From a virus, in IMG/VR virus record IMGVR_UViG_3300041585_000057, positions 1-31,497 of that record: DNA of 31,497 bases, one strand, 5' to 3'. Below the pieces are notes generated by a model that saw only the letters and a program-made list of their open reading frames with translations, had not been told where the DNA came from and searched no databases. Positions within the stretch are counted from its first letter, which is position 1. Every line of letters starts with the position of its first letter. The position numbers and the translations under genes were made by a program. This document shows positions 15,757 through 22,534 of the stretch, in pieces.

Positions 15757-15844
15757 AATATTATTCACAGGAACAGTTTTAGGAATAATAATAACACTTG
15801 CCCTCATTTGGTGGGCAGTAAAACAAAACGACAAAAAATCATGA
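15740..15844 (+). CDS. Single-pass membrane peptide, 34 aa
   Basis: The ORF starts at ATG 15740 inside the end of the upstream gene and ends at TGA 15842-15844, overlapping the next ATG. Residues 2-26 are hydrophobic (IAIIKILFTGTVLGIIITLALIWW in two pieces), followed by a basic tail. The chain of overlapping starts and stops supports expression in early transcription. Confidence 0.5.
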   Translation: MIAIIKILFTGTVLGIIITLALIWWAVKQNDKKS

Positions 15845-16008
15845 AAGAAACAAACAATTTTCTACAATTGCGTATTTACGCACTAGAAACAGAATTAAAA
15901 AGGGTGAACAAATTACTCAATGAAATTTCGCAAGCATCAACGGAAATGGCGCGAGATATTACGGTGCTTATTAATGATGAGGTTTTTAACCAACCAATTA
16001 AAAAATAA
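15841..16008 (+). CDS. Small coiled-coil protein
   Basis: A 55-aa protein from ATG 15841, overlapping the stop of the membrane peptide (ATGA). The heptad-like 'LQLRIYALETELKRVNKLLNEISQAS' predicts a coiled coil. No family recognised. The end abuts the second copy of the promoter repeat. Confidence 0.6.
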   Translation: MKETNNFLQLRIYALETELKRVNKLLNEISQASTEMARDITVLINDEVFNQPIKK

Positions 16009-16070
16009 TTAAAAAAAAGTATTGTTTATCGAATAAACGTTCGTATATTTGTACCAGCAATGAAGCTAAA
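16006..16070 (+). promoter_or_regulatory. Early promoter copy 2 (TTG-19-TATATTTG) within 65-bp repeat
   Basis: -33 TTG 16022-16024, spacer of 19, -7 TATATTTG 16044-16051. It is nearly identical to 14981-15044 with one single-base indel. The palindrome is imperfect here (GTAT-ATTT-GTAC), so any operator binding should differ between copies. It drives the recombination genes starting at 16087. Confidence 0.75.
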
Positions 16071-16086
16071 TTAAAATTATAAAATC

Positions 16087-17202
16087 ATGGGATTAAGTAG
16101 AGAAATCAGAGAATTGCAAACCGAATGGGATTTGCACGAAAAAACGGATTTATTGCCGTTAGAATTTACCGCAGAAGTACAGCCTAGTTTATTTGGAATT
16201 GAAGACGAAACAGCGCAGAATATTGTAGCGGGATTAAGTACCGCAATTTCTGAAAGACAAATCTTAAAAAATGCTTACTTTGAGGTAATTGAACTAGAAA
16301 TTAACGCTGAAAATTTACCGACTTTTAAAGAATTACGTTTGAAGTTTGTAAAAATTAGAACTTCAATTGAAAAGTGGCACAAAGTGAATAAGGCGTTATA
16401 TTTGGCTGGTGGTCGTTTTGTGGATGCAATTAAAAACAAAGAAATTGCGGAAACAGAAGAAATTGAATCTAAACTTTTAGAAGCAGAAAAATTCTTTGAG
16501 CGTCAAGAAAAAGCAAAAGCAAAGGAATTAAATAATTTGCGTATTTCTAAAATTTCGCCGTGGGTTGAAAATGCCGAGCAAATGGATTTTAAAGAATTTT
16601 CAGACGAGGATTTTGATGATTTTGTTTTTGGCAAAAAAGTAAAGCACGAGCAAAGATTAGAAGCGGAAAAATTAGAAGTTGAACGCATCGAAAATGAACA
16701 AATTGAAAAAGAAAAAGAAATTGAAGCTCAACGCATCGAAAATTTAAGATTAAAAGCCGAAGCGGAAGCAACCGCAAAGAAAATCGAAGCCGAAAGAGTA
16801 GAGCGTGAAAGACTTGCTAAAATCGAAAGCGATAAATTAGCAGCAGAAAGAGCTGAACAAGCCAAAGCACAAGCGGTAAAAGATGCGGAAACAAACCGAA
16901 TTTTAAAAGAATCATTAGAAGTTAGAGCAAAATTGGAAGCGGAAAGATTAGAGCAATGGAAAAAACAAGCGATAAAAGATGCGGAAACAAATCGACAATT
17001 AAAAGCCGTAAAAGATGCTGAAATTGTAGCAAAATTGGAAGCAGAAAGATTAGCCAAAGCGCCAGTTAAAATACAACTTACAAAATGGGTTGATAGTTTT
17101 GAAATTCCTTATTGTACGATAGAAAATGCAACAAGGATTGAAATAGCACAAAAATTTGAATCCTTCAAAAAGTGGGCGAAATTAGAAATTGAAAAACTTT
17201 AA
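16087..17202 (+). CDS. Coiled-coil protein of recombination module (DUF1351-like)
   Basis: A 371-aa protein. The N-terminal 150 residues ('FEVIELEINAENLPTFKELRLKF...IEKWHKVNKALYLAGGRFVDAI') resemble proteins that accompany phage single-strand annealing proteins. Residues about 195-330 are a long, highly charged coiled coil with repeats such as 'KDAETNR' (three times) and 'KLEAERLE'. The C-terminal 45 residues form a separate small domain. It immediately precedes the ERF gene, so a recombination partner role is likely. Reverse-strand open frames here are shadows of the repeat composition. Confidence 0.65.
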   Translation: MGLSREIRELQTEWDLHEKTDLLPLEFTAEVQPSLFGIEDETAQNIVAGLSTAISERQILKNAYFEVIELEINAENLPTFKELRLKFVKIRTSIEKWHKVNKALYLAGGRFVDAIKNKEIAETEEIESKLLEAEKFFERQEKAKAKELNNLRISKISPWVENAEQMDFKEFSDEDFDDFVFGKKVKHEQRLEAEKLEVERIENEQIEKEKEIEAQRIENLRLKAEAEATAKKIEAERVERERLAKIESDKLAAERAEQAKAQAVKDAETNRILKESLEVRAKLEAERLEQWKKQAIKDAETNRQLKAVKDAEIVAKLEAERLAKAPVKIQLTKWVDSFEIPYCTIENATRIEIAQKFESFKKWAKLEIEKL

Positions 17203-17206
17203 TATC

Positions 17207-17740
17207 ATGAAAAATTTAGCAACAGCATTAGTAAAAGCTCAAATGGAAATGGTAACGCCAAAAAAAACAGCGTTAAATCCATTCTTTAAAAACAAATATG
17301 CAGACTTAAACAGTATTTTAGAGGTCGTACTTCTTGCATTTAATAACAACGGTATAGTTGTTTTGCAGCCTACGACAACCTTTGAAGGTAAAAACTACGT
17401 GAGAACAATTTTAATGCACGAATCAGGCGAGCAAATAGAATCTTTAACCGAGATTATATTTTCTAAAATAAACGATGCACAGAGCCAGGGAAGTGGCATC
17501 ACATACGCAAGGCGTTACGGACTTCAAAGTTTTGTAAGCGTTGGAAGTGCAGATGATGACGGTCAAAAGGCAGTCGAACAACCAAAACCACTAACAACCG
17601 AGCAAAAGCAAAATGAAACTGATTTAAAAAGTTGTAAAGATTTGGAATCATTAGGCACAACTTGGAAGGCTTTAAATTCTTACGAGCAAAAAAGAACTGA
17701 ACCATTAAAAAACGAATTAAAACTAAAATTAACTAAATAA
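17207..17740 (+). CDS. ERF family single-strand annealing protein
   Basis: A 177-aa protein. ATG 17207 was chosen over the upstream in-frame TTG at 17189. It has 'ATALVKAQMEMVTPKKTALNPFFKNKYADLNSILEVV' at the N-terminus and the ERF hallmark 'QGSGITYARRYGLQSFVSVGSADDDG' (about residues 94-119). ERF proteins bind single-stranded DNA and anneal complementary strands, giving phages host-independent recombination and genome circularisation. The C-terminal 60 residues are a charged helical tail. Upstream coiled-coil protein is its likely partner. Confidence 0.9.
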   Translation: MKNLATALVKAQMEMVTPKKTALNPFFKNKYADLNSILEVVLLAFNNNGIVVLQPTTTFEGKNYVRTILMHESGEQIESLTEIIFSKINDAQSQGSGITYARRYGLQSFVSVGSADDDGQKAVEQPKPLTTEQKQNETDLKSCKDLESLGTTWKALNSYEQKRTEPLKNELKLKLTK

Positions 17741-17825
17741 AACTGAAAAGTTGACAACGGCTGCGGCTTGTGGTTTTTTAAAACTATACTTCTGGGCGGA
17801 GTTATAAAACCCAAAACTAAAAATT

Positions 17826-18575
17826 ATGAATACAACTGTAAACGTACCAATGAATGATATTCAAGTACACACAACAAAAGATTATTCTTTATTCAAAACA
17901 CTAAACGGAAATCGCGATGTCAATCAATTGCATTTAATCCGATTAAAAGAAAGTATTAAGAAAAACCATTTAACAACAATTATAATGGTTAATGAAAAAT
18001 TTGAAATAATTGACGGACAGCATCGATTTTTAATTAGTCAAGAATTAAAGTTGCCGATTAATTACATAATTTCAAAAAATTACGGTTTAAATGAAGTCCA
18101 AATTTTAAACGCAAATATGAAGAATTGGCAGACGGTAGATTACGTAAATGGTTATTGTGACTTAGGGTATAAAGATTATTTGATTTATCGCGAATTTGTT
18201 AAAGATTATGGGTTTCAAAATCAAATTTCAATTTTATTATTATCAGATGAACACTCATCAGGAACAGGACAATCTTCTCCAGCAACAAAATTTAAAGAAG
18301 GACTTTTTAAAGTTAAAGATTTAGAGCAAGCAAAAAGGACTGCTGAAAAAATAATGATGGTTGAGCCTTATTATAAAGGATATTTAAGACGTAGTTTTAT
18401 TTTAGCATTACACGGTATGTTTAAAAATGAAAACTTTGAATTTACAGAGTTTTTGTCAAAACTAAAACAACAGCCAACTACTTTGCAAGACTGCACAAGT
18501 ACATCTCAATATAAATCTTTAATTGAAGAAATATACAACTACAGAAGGAGGGAAAAAATAAACTTAAGATTTTAG
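17826..18575 (+). CDS. ParB/Srx-domain protein
   Basis: A 249-aa protein with a ParB N-terminal-type domain: 'DVNQLHLIRLKESIKKNHLTTIIMVNEKFEIIDGQHRF' where 'DGQHR' (63-67) matches the ParB/Srx nucleotide-binding motif. The rest, including 'TNARTAEK'-like helical regions, is not recognised. Phage versions of this fold are often orphan and may act in replication, transcription or as nucleases rather than partition. It is preceded by an 85-nt leader with a short GC-rich segment and T-tract. Confidence 0.8.
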   Translation: MNTTVNVPMNDIQVHTTKDYSLFKTLNGNRDVNQLHLIRLKESIKKNHLTTIIMVNEKFEIIDGQHRFLISQELKLPINYIISKNYGLNEVQILNANMKNWQTVDYVNGYCDLGYKDYLIYREFVKDYGFQNQISILLLSDEHSSGTGQSSPATKFKEGLFKVKDLEQAKRTAEKIMMVEPYYKGYLRRSFILALHGMFKNENFEFTEFLSKLKQQPTTLQDCTSTSQYKSLIEEIYNYRRREKINLRF

Positions 18576-18667
18576 TAGAAATATTGGTTTTGGCGGTAGT
18601 TCTTCGGTTCTACTGCTATATTCGCTAACAAAAAAAAAAAAATAGACTAAATTAAATATTTTATATT
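18576..18667 (+). other. Leader with hairpin before SSB-like gene
   Basis: GCGGTAG pairs with CTACTGC (one G-U) around a 10-base loop containing TTCTTCGGTT, then a run of 12 A residues and AT-rich sequence up to ATG 18668. There is no T-tract after the stem, so it is unlikely to terminate. It may act as an RNA stability or processing element. One of several such gaps before isolated genes in this region. Confidence 0.45.
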
Positions 18668-19030
18668 ATGGCAAAGATTCAATCTTATGCGTTAAGTATT
18701 TCACTTACAAAATTACAACACGGATTTATCACAACGAAGAAAGGAGCTAAATGTTTGGTTATTCCGATTGAGGAAAACTATTTGACCGAAAAAGACAGCG
18801 CAGTTTATATGCAAACCGATTTAGTAGTTATGGAGAAAGACGACAACGAAAATCACGGTTTTCAAGTTCAAAAACTACCTTCTGAAATTTACAAAAATTT
18901 AGGTGCAGAAAAAGCAAAAGAAATTAAATTGCCATATTTAGGCAACTTAAAAATATTTGCACCTAAGACAAATGATGCAGTAGAAGCTACTGTAATTGAA
19001 TCTGAAGAAGAAGATAATTTAGCATTTTAA
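18668..19030 (+). CDS. Probable single-stranded DNA-binding protein
   Basis: A 120-aa protein encoded among recombination and replication genes. It has beta-rich sequence (YALSISLTKLQHGFITTKKG, KCLVIPIEENYL) and a negatively charged C-terminal tail ending 'SEEEDNLAF', like the SSB C-terminal tip (acidic run plus Pro/Leu-Phe) that recruits replication and repair partners. It lacks a match I can recall to canonical OB-fold SSBs. Function is inferred from tail, size and neighbours. Confidence 0.6.
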   Translation: MAKIQSYALSISLTKLQHGFITTKKGAKCLVIPIEENYLTEKDSAVYMQTDLVVMEKDDNENHGFQVQKLPSEIYKNLGAEKAKEIKLPYLGNLKIFAPKTNDAVEATVIESEEEDNLAF

Positions 19031-19040
19031 AAACTCAAAC

Positions 19041-19069
19041 ACCCGCTATTAATTTAGCGGGTTAATTTT
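19041..19069 (+). terminator. Terminator-like hairpin
   Basis: A perfect 8-bp stem, ACCCGCTA (19041-19048) with TAGCGGGT (19055-19062), is followed by a weak T-run (TAATTTTA). It sits only 7 bases before ATG 19077, so it may reduce rather than block transcription or hide the start. Confidence 0.55.
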
Positions 19070-19076
19070 AAAAATT

Positions 19077-19445
19077 ATGAACACAGAAACTAATTTAATT
19101 ACACTTTTGGAAACTGTAATTTTGAGCCAGATGCTAATGGAGAATTTAGAGCAACTGCAAAAAACTCAATACAATAAAAGTAATTTAAAAGTAAAAATAA
19201 AAACATTATTAAAAGAAATTACACCACTAGCGGAAAAAGATTTTAATACTGTTTTCGGTAACGGTGAAAGCGAAACACAAAATATTGTATTAGAATACGA
19301 AAAGTTGGTTTCCTTTATCGCAAATCAAAATCTCCCCCAAAAAGTAGTATTATCGCAAATGATTGAAGCTTTTAATTTAGATCGAAAAACAATTGAGGCA
19401 ACAGTGCATCGAATCATAAAAAAACACTATATTTGTGTTTCATAA
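19077..19445 (+). CDS. Hypothetical helical protein of replication region
   Basis: A 122-aa, almost fully helical protein. The last 40 residues ('VVLSQMIEAFNLDRKTIEATVHRIIKKHYICV') look like a helix-turn-helix-like hairpin. I recall similar proteins next to replication initiators in Bacteroidota phages without a known function. It is followed by a strong terminator. Confidence 0.6.
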   Translation: MNTETNLITLLETVILSQMLMENLEQLQKTQYNKSNLKVKIKTLLKEITPLAEKDFNTVFGNGESETQNIVLEYEKLVSFIANQNLPQKVVLSQMIEAFNLDRKTIEATVHRIIKKHYICVS

Positions 19446-19467
19446 TTTTGTTTTAGTTAATTAATTG

Positions 19468-19497
19468 AAAACCGCTGATTATTTTTAGCGGTTTTTG
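19468..19497 (+). terminator. Terminator fused to a promoter
   Basis: AAAACCGCT (19468-19476) pairs with AGCGGTTTT (19487-19495). The tract ends TTTTTG, giving a -33 TTG (19495-19497) 22 bases before the -7 box at 19520. The 'AGCGGTTTTTGT' arm is identical to that of the terminator at 7301-7329. Confidence 0.85.
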
Positions 19498-19519
19498 TAT
19501 TTTTATTAAATAAAATGAT

Positions 19520-19527
19520 TATATTTG
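19520..19527 (+). promoter_or_regulatory. Promoter of structured leader and replication genes, TATATTTG
   Basis: TATATTTG at 19520-19527 with TTG at 19495-19497. The predicted start near 19531-19533 puts about 100 nt of structured RNA before the initiator gene. Confidence 0.75.
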
Positions 19528-19530
19528 TAC

Positions 19531-19623
19531 TTGAATATTTGGTAGAGCGCTTATTCAATAGAAAAAATTATTAAAAAGCCTTACAATGCGGAGCTCTACC
19601 TCCAATTTGTAGGGCATTTTTTA
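19531..19623 (+). ncRNA. Structured leader RNA with terminator and overlapping pairing
   Basis: Two long-range pairings interleave. A: GGTAGAGC (19541-19548) pairs with A' GCTCTACC (19593-19600). B: GCCTTACAA (19578-19586) pairs with B' TTGTAGGGC (19607-19615), 9 bp with one G-U, directly followed by ATTTTTT (19616-19622), an intrinsic terminator. The order A-B-A'-B' means the two helices either form a pseudoknot or exclude one another. This suits an attenuator controlling the initiator gene at 19635, or a free small RNA of about 90 nt. The A arm is also the same as a common tRNA D-arm sequence. Confidence 0.65.
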
Positions 19624-19634
19624 TATAAAAAATT

Positions 19635-20381
19635 ATGAAGCAAAACGTTAATTTTATAGAACATTATAAGTCAATTAACTTTAAAATGGTAGAAGATAAT
19701 CGATTGTCTCCTTTGCATATTTCTTTATACAATGGATTGTTTTTAATTTGGAATGAGTGCGGTTTTGAAACTGAACTTTCAATTAATAGAAATGATGTGA
19801 TGAAAGTGTCAAAAATAGGTAGTGCAAACACCTACATTAAGTTAATGAAAGAGTTGCATCTATTTGAATATATATGTTATAAACCTTCTTTTAATCCATT
19901 AAAAGGGTCTAAAGTTGAGATGTACATATTTGATAAAGGTACTGATAAAGGTACTGTTAAAGGTAGTAGTAAAGGTACTGATAAAGGTGGTGATAAAGGT
20001 GGTGATACCTTATATAAACTATTAAACTCTAAAACTATTAAACTATTAAACAATAACTTTGAGATTGTTAATTTGAATTTAGAAAAATGGATTTTAAACG
20101 AAAATAAAAAAGAGATTTTAATAATTCCAGAAAATTTAAAATCAATTTGGGATTTATGGATTGAATACCGAAAAGCAAAAAAAATAAAAAATTACGCTGG
20201 AGAAAAATTTGAACAAATGGCAATTGACAAATTAATTAAATTTTCCAACAGCAACCCGATCACAGCAAAACAAATAATAGACGAATCCATTACAAACTCT
20301 TGGACTGGATTTTTTGAACTAAAAAACTTAAACAATAATCAAAATGGAAAACATGAATTTACACGAACTAGGAATCGTTAA
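19635..20381 (+). CDS. Replication initiator with internal repeat array
   Basis: A 248-aa protein. Residues 1-98 look like a winged-helix DNA-binding domain (LSPLHISLYNGLFLIWNECG, ELSINRNDVMKVSKIGSANTYIKLMKEL). Residues about 99-123 are the four-residue repeat DKGT/DKGG, encoded by six 12-bp DNA repeats. Residues about 165-235 form a helical C-terminal domain (DLWIEYRKAKKIKNYAGEKFEQMAIDKLI) like those of DnaD/Lin-type primosome proteins. This resembles the layout of lambda O, where the origin lies within the initiator gene. Its end overlaps the loader gene by 38 nt. Confidence 0.75.
   Translation: MKQNVNFIEHYKSINFKMVEDNRLSPLHISLYNGLFLIWNECGFETELSINRNDVMKVSKIGSANTYIKLMKELHLFEYICYKPSFNPLKGSKVEMYIFDKGTDKGTVKGSSKGTDKGGDKGGDTLYKLLNSKTIKLLNNNFEIVNLNLEKWILNENKKEILIIPENLKSIWDLWIEYRKAKKIKNYAGEKFEQMAIDKLIKFSNSNPITAKQIIDESITNSWTGFFELKNLNNNQNGKHEFTRTRNR
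19932..20003 (+). repeat. Six 12-bp iteron-like repeats (candidate origin)
   Basis: Six direct repeats of 12 bases with consensus G-W-TAAAGGT-R-S-T start at 19932, 19944, 19956, 19968, 19980 and 19992. They encode the DKGT-type linker of the initiator. Next to them, 20011-20052 is an AT-rich block with four AACTATTAAA-like repeats, a plausible unwinding element. Confidence 0.7.
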
Positions 20382-21207
20382 GCCAGATTCAATTGGATTT
20401 AATCGATATTCTTTTTTAATGACTTTACAAGCGGAAGATTTAACAGATTTAGAACAGCAACAAATTTTAACGTACAATCAATTACACAATCCAACGCGTG
20501 AGCAACAGGAAAAACTAAAATTATATTTAGAGAAAGTACGAAATCCTGAAATTGAAAAAGAATTTGAATTTACAAAAAAAACATTGTGGATTGAATTTTT
20601 AAAAACTTTTAAGGAATTAAACAAAGTTGATTTTATGCAAACATCCGAAAGTTTGGAAAACATTAAACCGCTTTTCTATTATTTTTTAAAAGATGAGCAA
20701 TTTTTATTTTGTAAAAATGTTCATTCAATGTCAAAGCCTTCGTTTGAAAAAGGACTTTTAATAATCGGGAATTTTGGCAATGGCAAAACATCCGTAATGT
20801 TAACCTTTGAAAAAATATTTCAAGGTTTAAAAAATTATAGTTTTAAAAGTTTTACGGCAAATGAAGTCGTAAATTTATTTGAATCAATTGGAAATGATTT
20901 AAATTCTAATTTAACTAAAATGGAGTTTGAAAGAAAAATGAATCATGGATGCAGGTATTTTGATGATATTAAAACCGAAAGACACGCATCTAATTTTGGT
21001 AAAGTAAATTTGTTTAAAGAAATTTTGGAAACAAGAGAAAAAAACGAAGTTAAAACTTATTTGACTGCAAATTTTAAAGCAGGATTTCCTGATGATGTTT
21101 TTGCTGCAGTTGAAGAATTTGGAGATAAATACGGTTGCCGAGTTTACGACAGAATTTTTAAAATGTTTAATATCGTTGTTTTCAACGGCAAATCTTTTAG
21201 ATCATGA
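20344..21207 (+). CDS. DnaC-like helicase loader (AAA+ ATPase)
   Basis: A 287-aa protein. Walker A 'GNFGNGKTS' (142-150), Walker B 'YFDDI' (205-209) and a sensor 1-like 'TYLTANF' (about 235-241) mark an AAA+ ATPase of the DnaC/IstB group. About 130 N-terminal residues are helical and likely bind helicase or initiator. It overlaps the initiator gene, the same pairing as lambda O-P or host DnaB-DnaC systems. It presumably loads the host replicative helicase, as none is encoded here. Confidence 0.85.
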   Translation: MENMNLHELGIVKPDSIGFNRYSFLMTLQAEDLTDLEQQQILTYNQLHNPTREQQEKLKLYLEKVRNPEIEKEFEFTKKTLWIEFLKTFKELNKVDFMQTSESLENIKPLFYYFLKDEQFLFCKNVHSMSKPSFEKGLLIIGNFGNGKTSVMLTFEKIFQGLKNYSFKSFTANEVVNLFESIGNDLNSNLTKMEFERKMNHGCRYFDDIKTERHASNFGKVNLFKEILETREKNEVKTYLTANFKAGFPDDVFAAVEEFGDKYGCRVYDRIFKMFNIVVFNGKSFRS

Positions 21208-21572
21208 ATTTTAAAACTACACCAGAAAAAGCATTAATAATAGTTTGCAACTACTTTAAAATATCCAAAAGCGAAATCATCGCAAAAGACCGAACCAAAA
21301 ATATAACATACGCTCGTCAAATTGCTTGTTATATTATTCGTGAATTTACAGATTTACCACTTAAAAAAATAGGATTAATAATTAATCGGGATCATACAAC
21401 AGTAATGCACTCAATAAATAGAATTATGATTGAAAAGGAAATTTATAAAAATGTACGGAATGATTTAGAGTCAATTTATGAACTGATTTCGATAAATGAT
21501 TGCGTTGTACGAAATGTTGATTTATTGTCAATAACAAAACTAAACACCTTATCACAAGCATTTTTAAACTAA
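21204..21572 (+). CDS. Free-standing DnaA domain IV protein
   Basis: A 122-aa protein whose residues about 5-78 match the DnaA C-terminal domain: 'YARQIACYIIREFTDLPLKKIGLIINRDHTTVMHSINRI', with the DnaA signature 'RDHTTVMHSI' (62-71) that reads DnaA boxes. No AAA+ module is present, so it should bind DnaA boxes without ATP-driven assembly. Start overlaps the loader's stop (ATGA), making a three-gene initiation operon. It may recruit the phage initiator, block host initiation, or regulate transcription. Confidence 0.85.
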   Translation: MNFKTTPEKALIIVCNYFKISKSEIIAKDRTKNITYARQIACYIIREFTDLPLKKIGLIINRDHTTVMHSINRIMIEKEIYKNVRNDLESIYELISINDCVVRNVDLLSITKLNTLSQAFLN

Positions 21573-21639
21573 AAACCTATGCACGATTTGCGGTTCGGAC
21601 TTCTCCGCTTTTAGAAGTTAAAAATTAAATTATAAAATT
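21573..21639 (+). other. Leader with GCGG/CCGC hairpin
   Basis: A GC-rich hairpin (GCGG, loop TTCGGACTTCT, CCGC) followed by TTTT lies in an otherwise AT-rich gap between the DnaA-like gene and the next gene. It may be a weak terminator. It is one of several short GC-hairpin leaders in 17741-27103. Confidence 0.4.
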
Positions 21640-21993
21640 ATGAAGTATTTTTTTTTAGATGATAATTTCTGTTCAGATTTAGGCAATTTAGTCAATATTT
21701 ATGACATTAAAGAAGATAATGTTAACGATTTAAAAGAAAATTGGATTGCTAAAGTTGAGCTATCTGATTTAGAGCCAATATTTATCATTGATGCTGAAAA
21801 ACTTTGTCAAATATTAGCAGATTCAAACGAAGATAGATTGAGCGAGGATTTCGATGAAGAAAACAAAGTTTTAAAAGCATTGAAAGAATGTATTGATTTT
21901 GAAAAACTAAAAAAATCTTTACCAAAACTTTATTATCCAAATGGAAAATTCGAAATAATTACTAAATCCGATTTAGTTAAGTGGTTCTCGTAG
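21640..21993 (+). CDS. Hypothetical acidic protein
   Basis: A 117-aa protein rich in Asp and Glu, with 'YFFLDDNFCSDLGNLVNIYDIKEDNVNDLKENWIAKVELSDLEPIFIIDAEKLCQIL' and a helical C-terminal half ending 'VKWFS'. DNA mimicry is conceivable for an acidic early phage protein but there is no motif to support it. It has its own hairpin leader and an unusual 92-nt gap behind it. Confidence 0.6.
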   Translation: MKYFFLDDNFCSDLGNLVNIYDIKEDNVNDLKENWIAKVELSDLEPIFIIDAEKLCQILADSNEDRLSEDFDEENKVLKALKECIDFEKLKKSLPKLYYPNGKFEIITKSDLVKWFS

Positions 21994-22029
21994 CCTGACC
22001 ACTAAAGATTCTCGGCTTAAAGAGGTTGG

Positions 22030-22175
22030 GGACTTAAAAGCACAATTGCTCAATTTTTTACTAATGTTAATTAAAATTACAAATTATGAATAAAGAACAA
22101 AACACCAATCTTGTTAAACCCATGTTATGTGCAGCTTTTCTTTTGTCGGATTTTCAAAACCGATAAGATGGTTTG
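22030..22175 (+). repeat. Duplicated leader plus gene start, copy 1
   Basis: Near-identical to 22535-22684. It covers the leader (with AGCA-CAAT-TGCT hairpin and T6), the start codon and the first codons of the gene at 22591. A 4-base deletion inside the coding part makes the copy non-functional (see 22086-22166). Confidence 0.85.
22086..22166 (+). pseudogene. Truncated duplicate of the 22591 gene start
   Basis: From ATG 22086 the sequence encodes MNKEQNTNLVKPMLCAAFLL, as in the intact gene at 22591. It then lacks four bases (CGGG-type) present at 22664-22668, shifts frame and stops at TAA 22164-22166 after 26 codons. Only the start was duplicated. It may be expressed as a short peptide since its leader is intact. 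Confidence 0.7.
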
Positions 22176-22211
22176 CAAAACGGAATTAAAGTAAATTAAA
22201 ATACAATTATT

Positions 22212-22499
22212 ATGAGAAAAAATTTAATGCTAACATCACTTGCTATTATGGTTGCAATGTCAGAACAAGGTTATAATTATACGCCTGAAAAAAGATTAAG
22301 AAAGGCAAATATTTTAACAGACCCAAAAAACCCAAAAGAGATAAAACCAAAAGGATTAAAAGAATATTGGTTTTTGCCAAGCGGTAAATTCTACAATTAC
22401 TTTCCAGGCGATTCAATATTTTACAAATGCTTTGCTTTAAATGATAGAAATGCGAAACGAAAATTTGATGCTTACCAAAAACGTCATCGTAGTATTTAA
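22212..22499 (+). CDS. Hypothetical basic protein
   Basis: A 95-aa, lysine- and tyrosine-rich protein starting MRKNLMLTSLAIMVAMSEQ, with the rest basic: 'NYTPEKRLRKANILTDPKNPKEIKPKGLKEYWFLPSGKFYNYF'. The N-terminal stretch (residues 4-17) is hydrophobic but lacks a clear cleavage site. It lies between the two copies of the duplicated leader. Function unknown. Confidence 0.6.
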   Translation: MRKNLMLTSLAIMVAMSEQGYNYTPEKRLRKANILTDPKNPKEIKPKGLKEYWFLPSGKFYNYFPGDSIFYKCFALNDRNAKRKFDAYQKRHRSI

Positions 22500-22534
22500 G
22501 CTATTAGTTAACGGTTTAGGCTTTGCAATGGTAA

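Noticed and set aside
16503-17057. Reverse-strand open frames under the coiled-coil gene
   Set aside because: Low-complexity shadows of the repeated charged codons, with no promoter and no recognisable domain.
17826-18575. Plasmid-like partition system implied by the ParB-like gene
   Set aside because: No ParA ATPase or centromere-like repeat array is present, and orphan ParB-fold proteins are common in virulent phages.
19932-20056. CRISPR array
   Set aside because: The repeats are 12 bp, directly adjacent without spacers, and in frame inside a gene.
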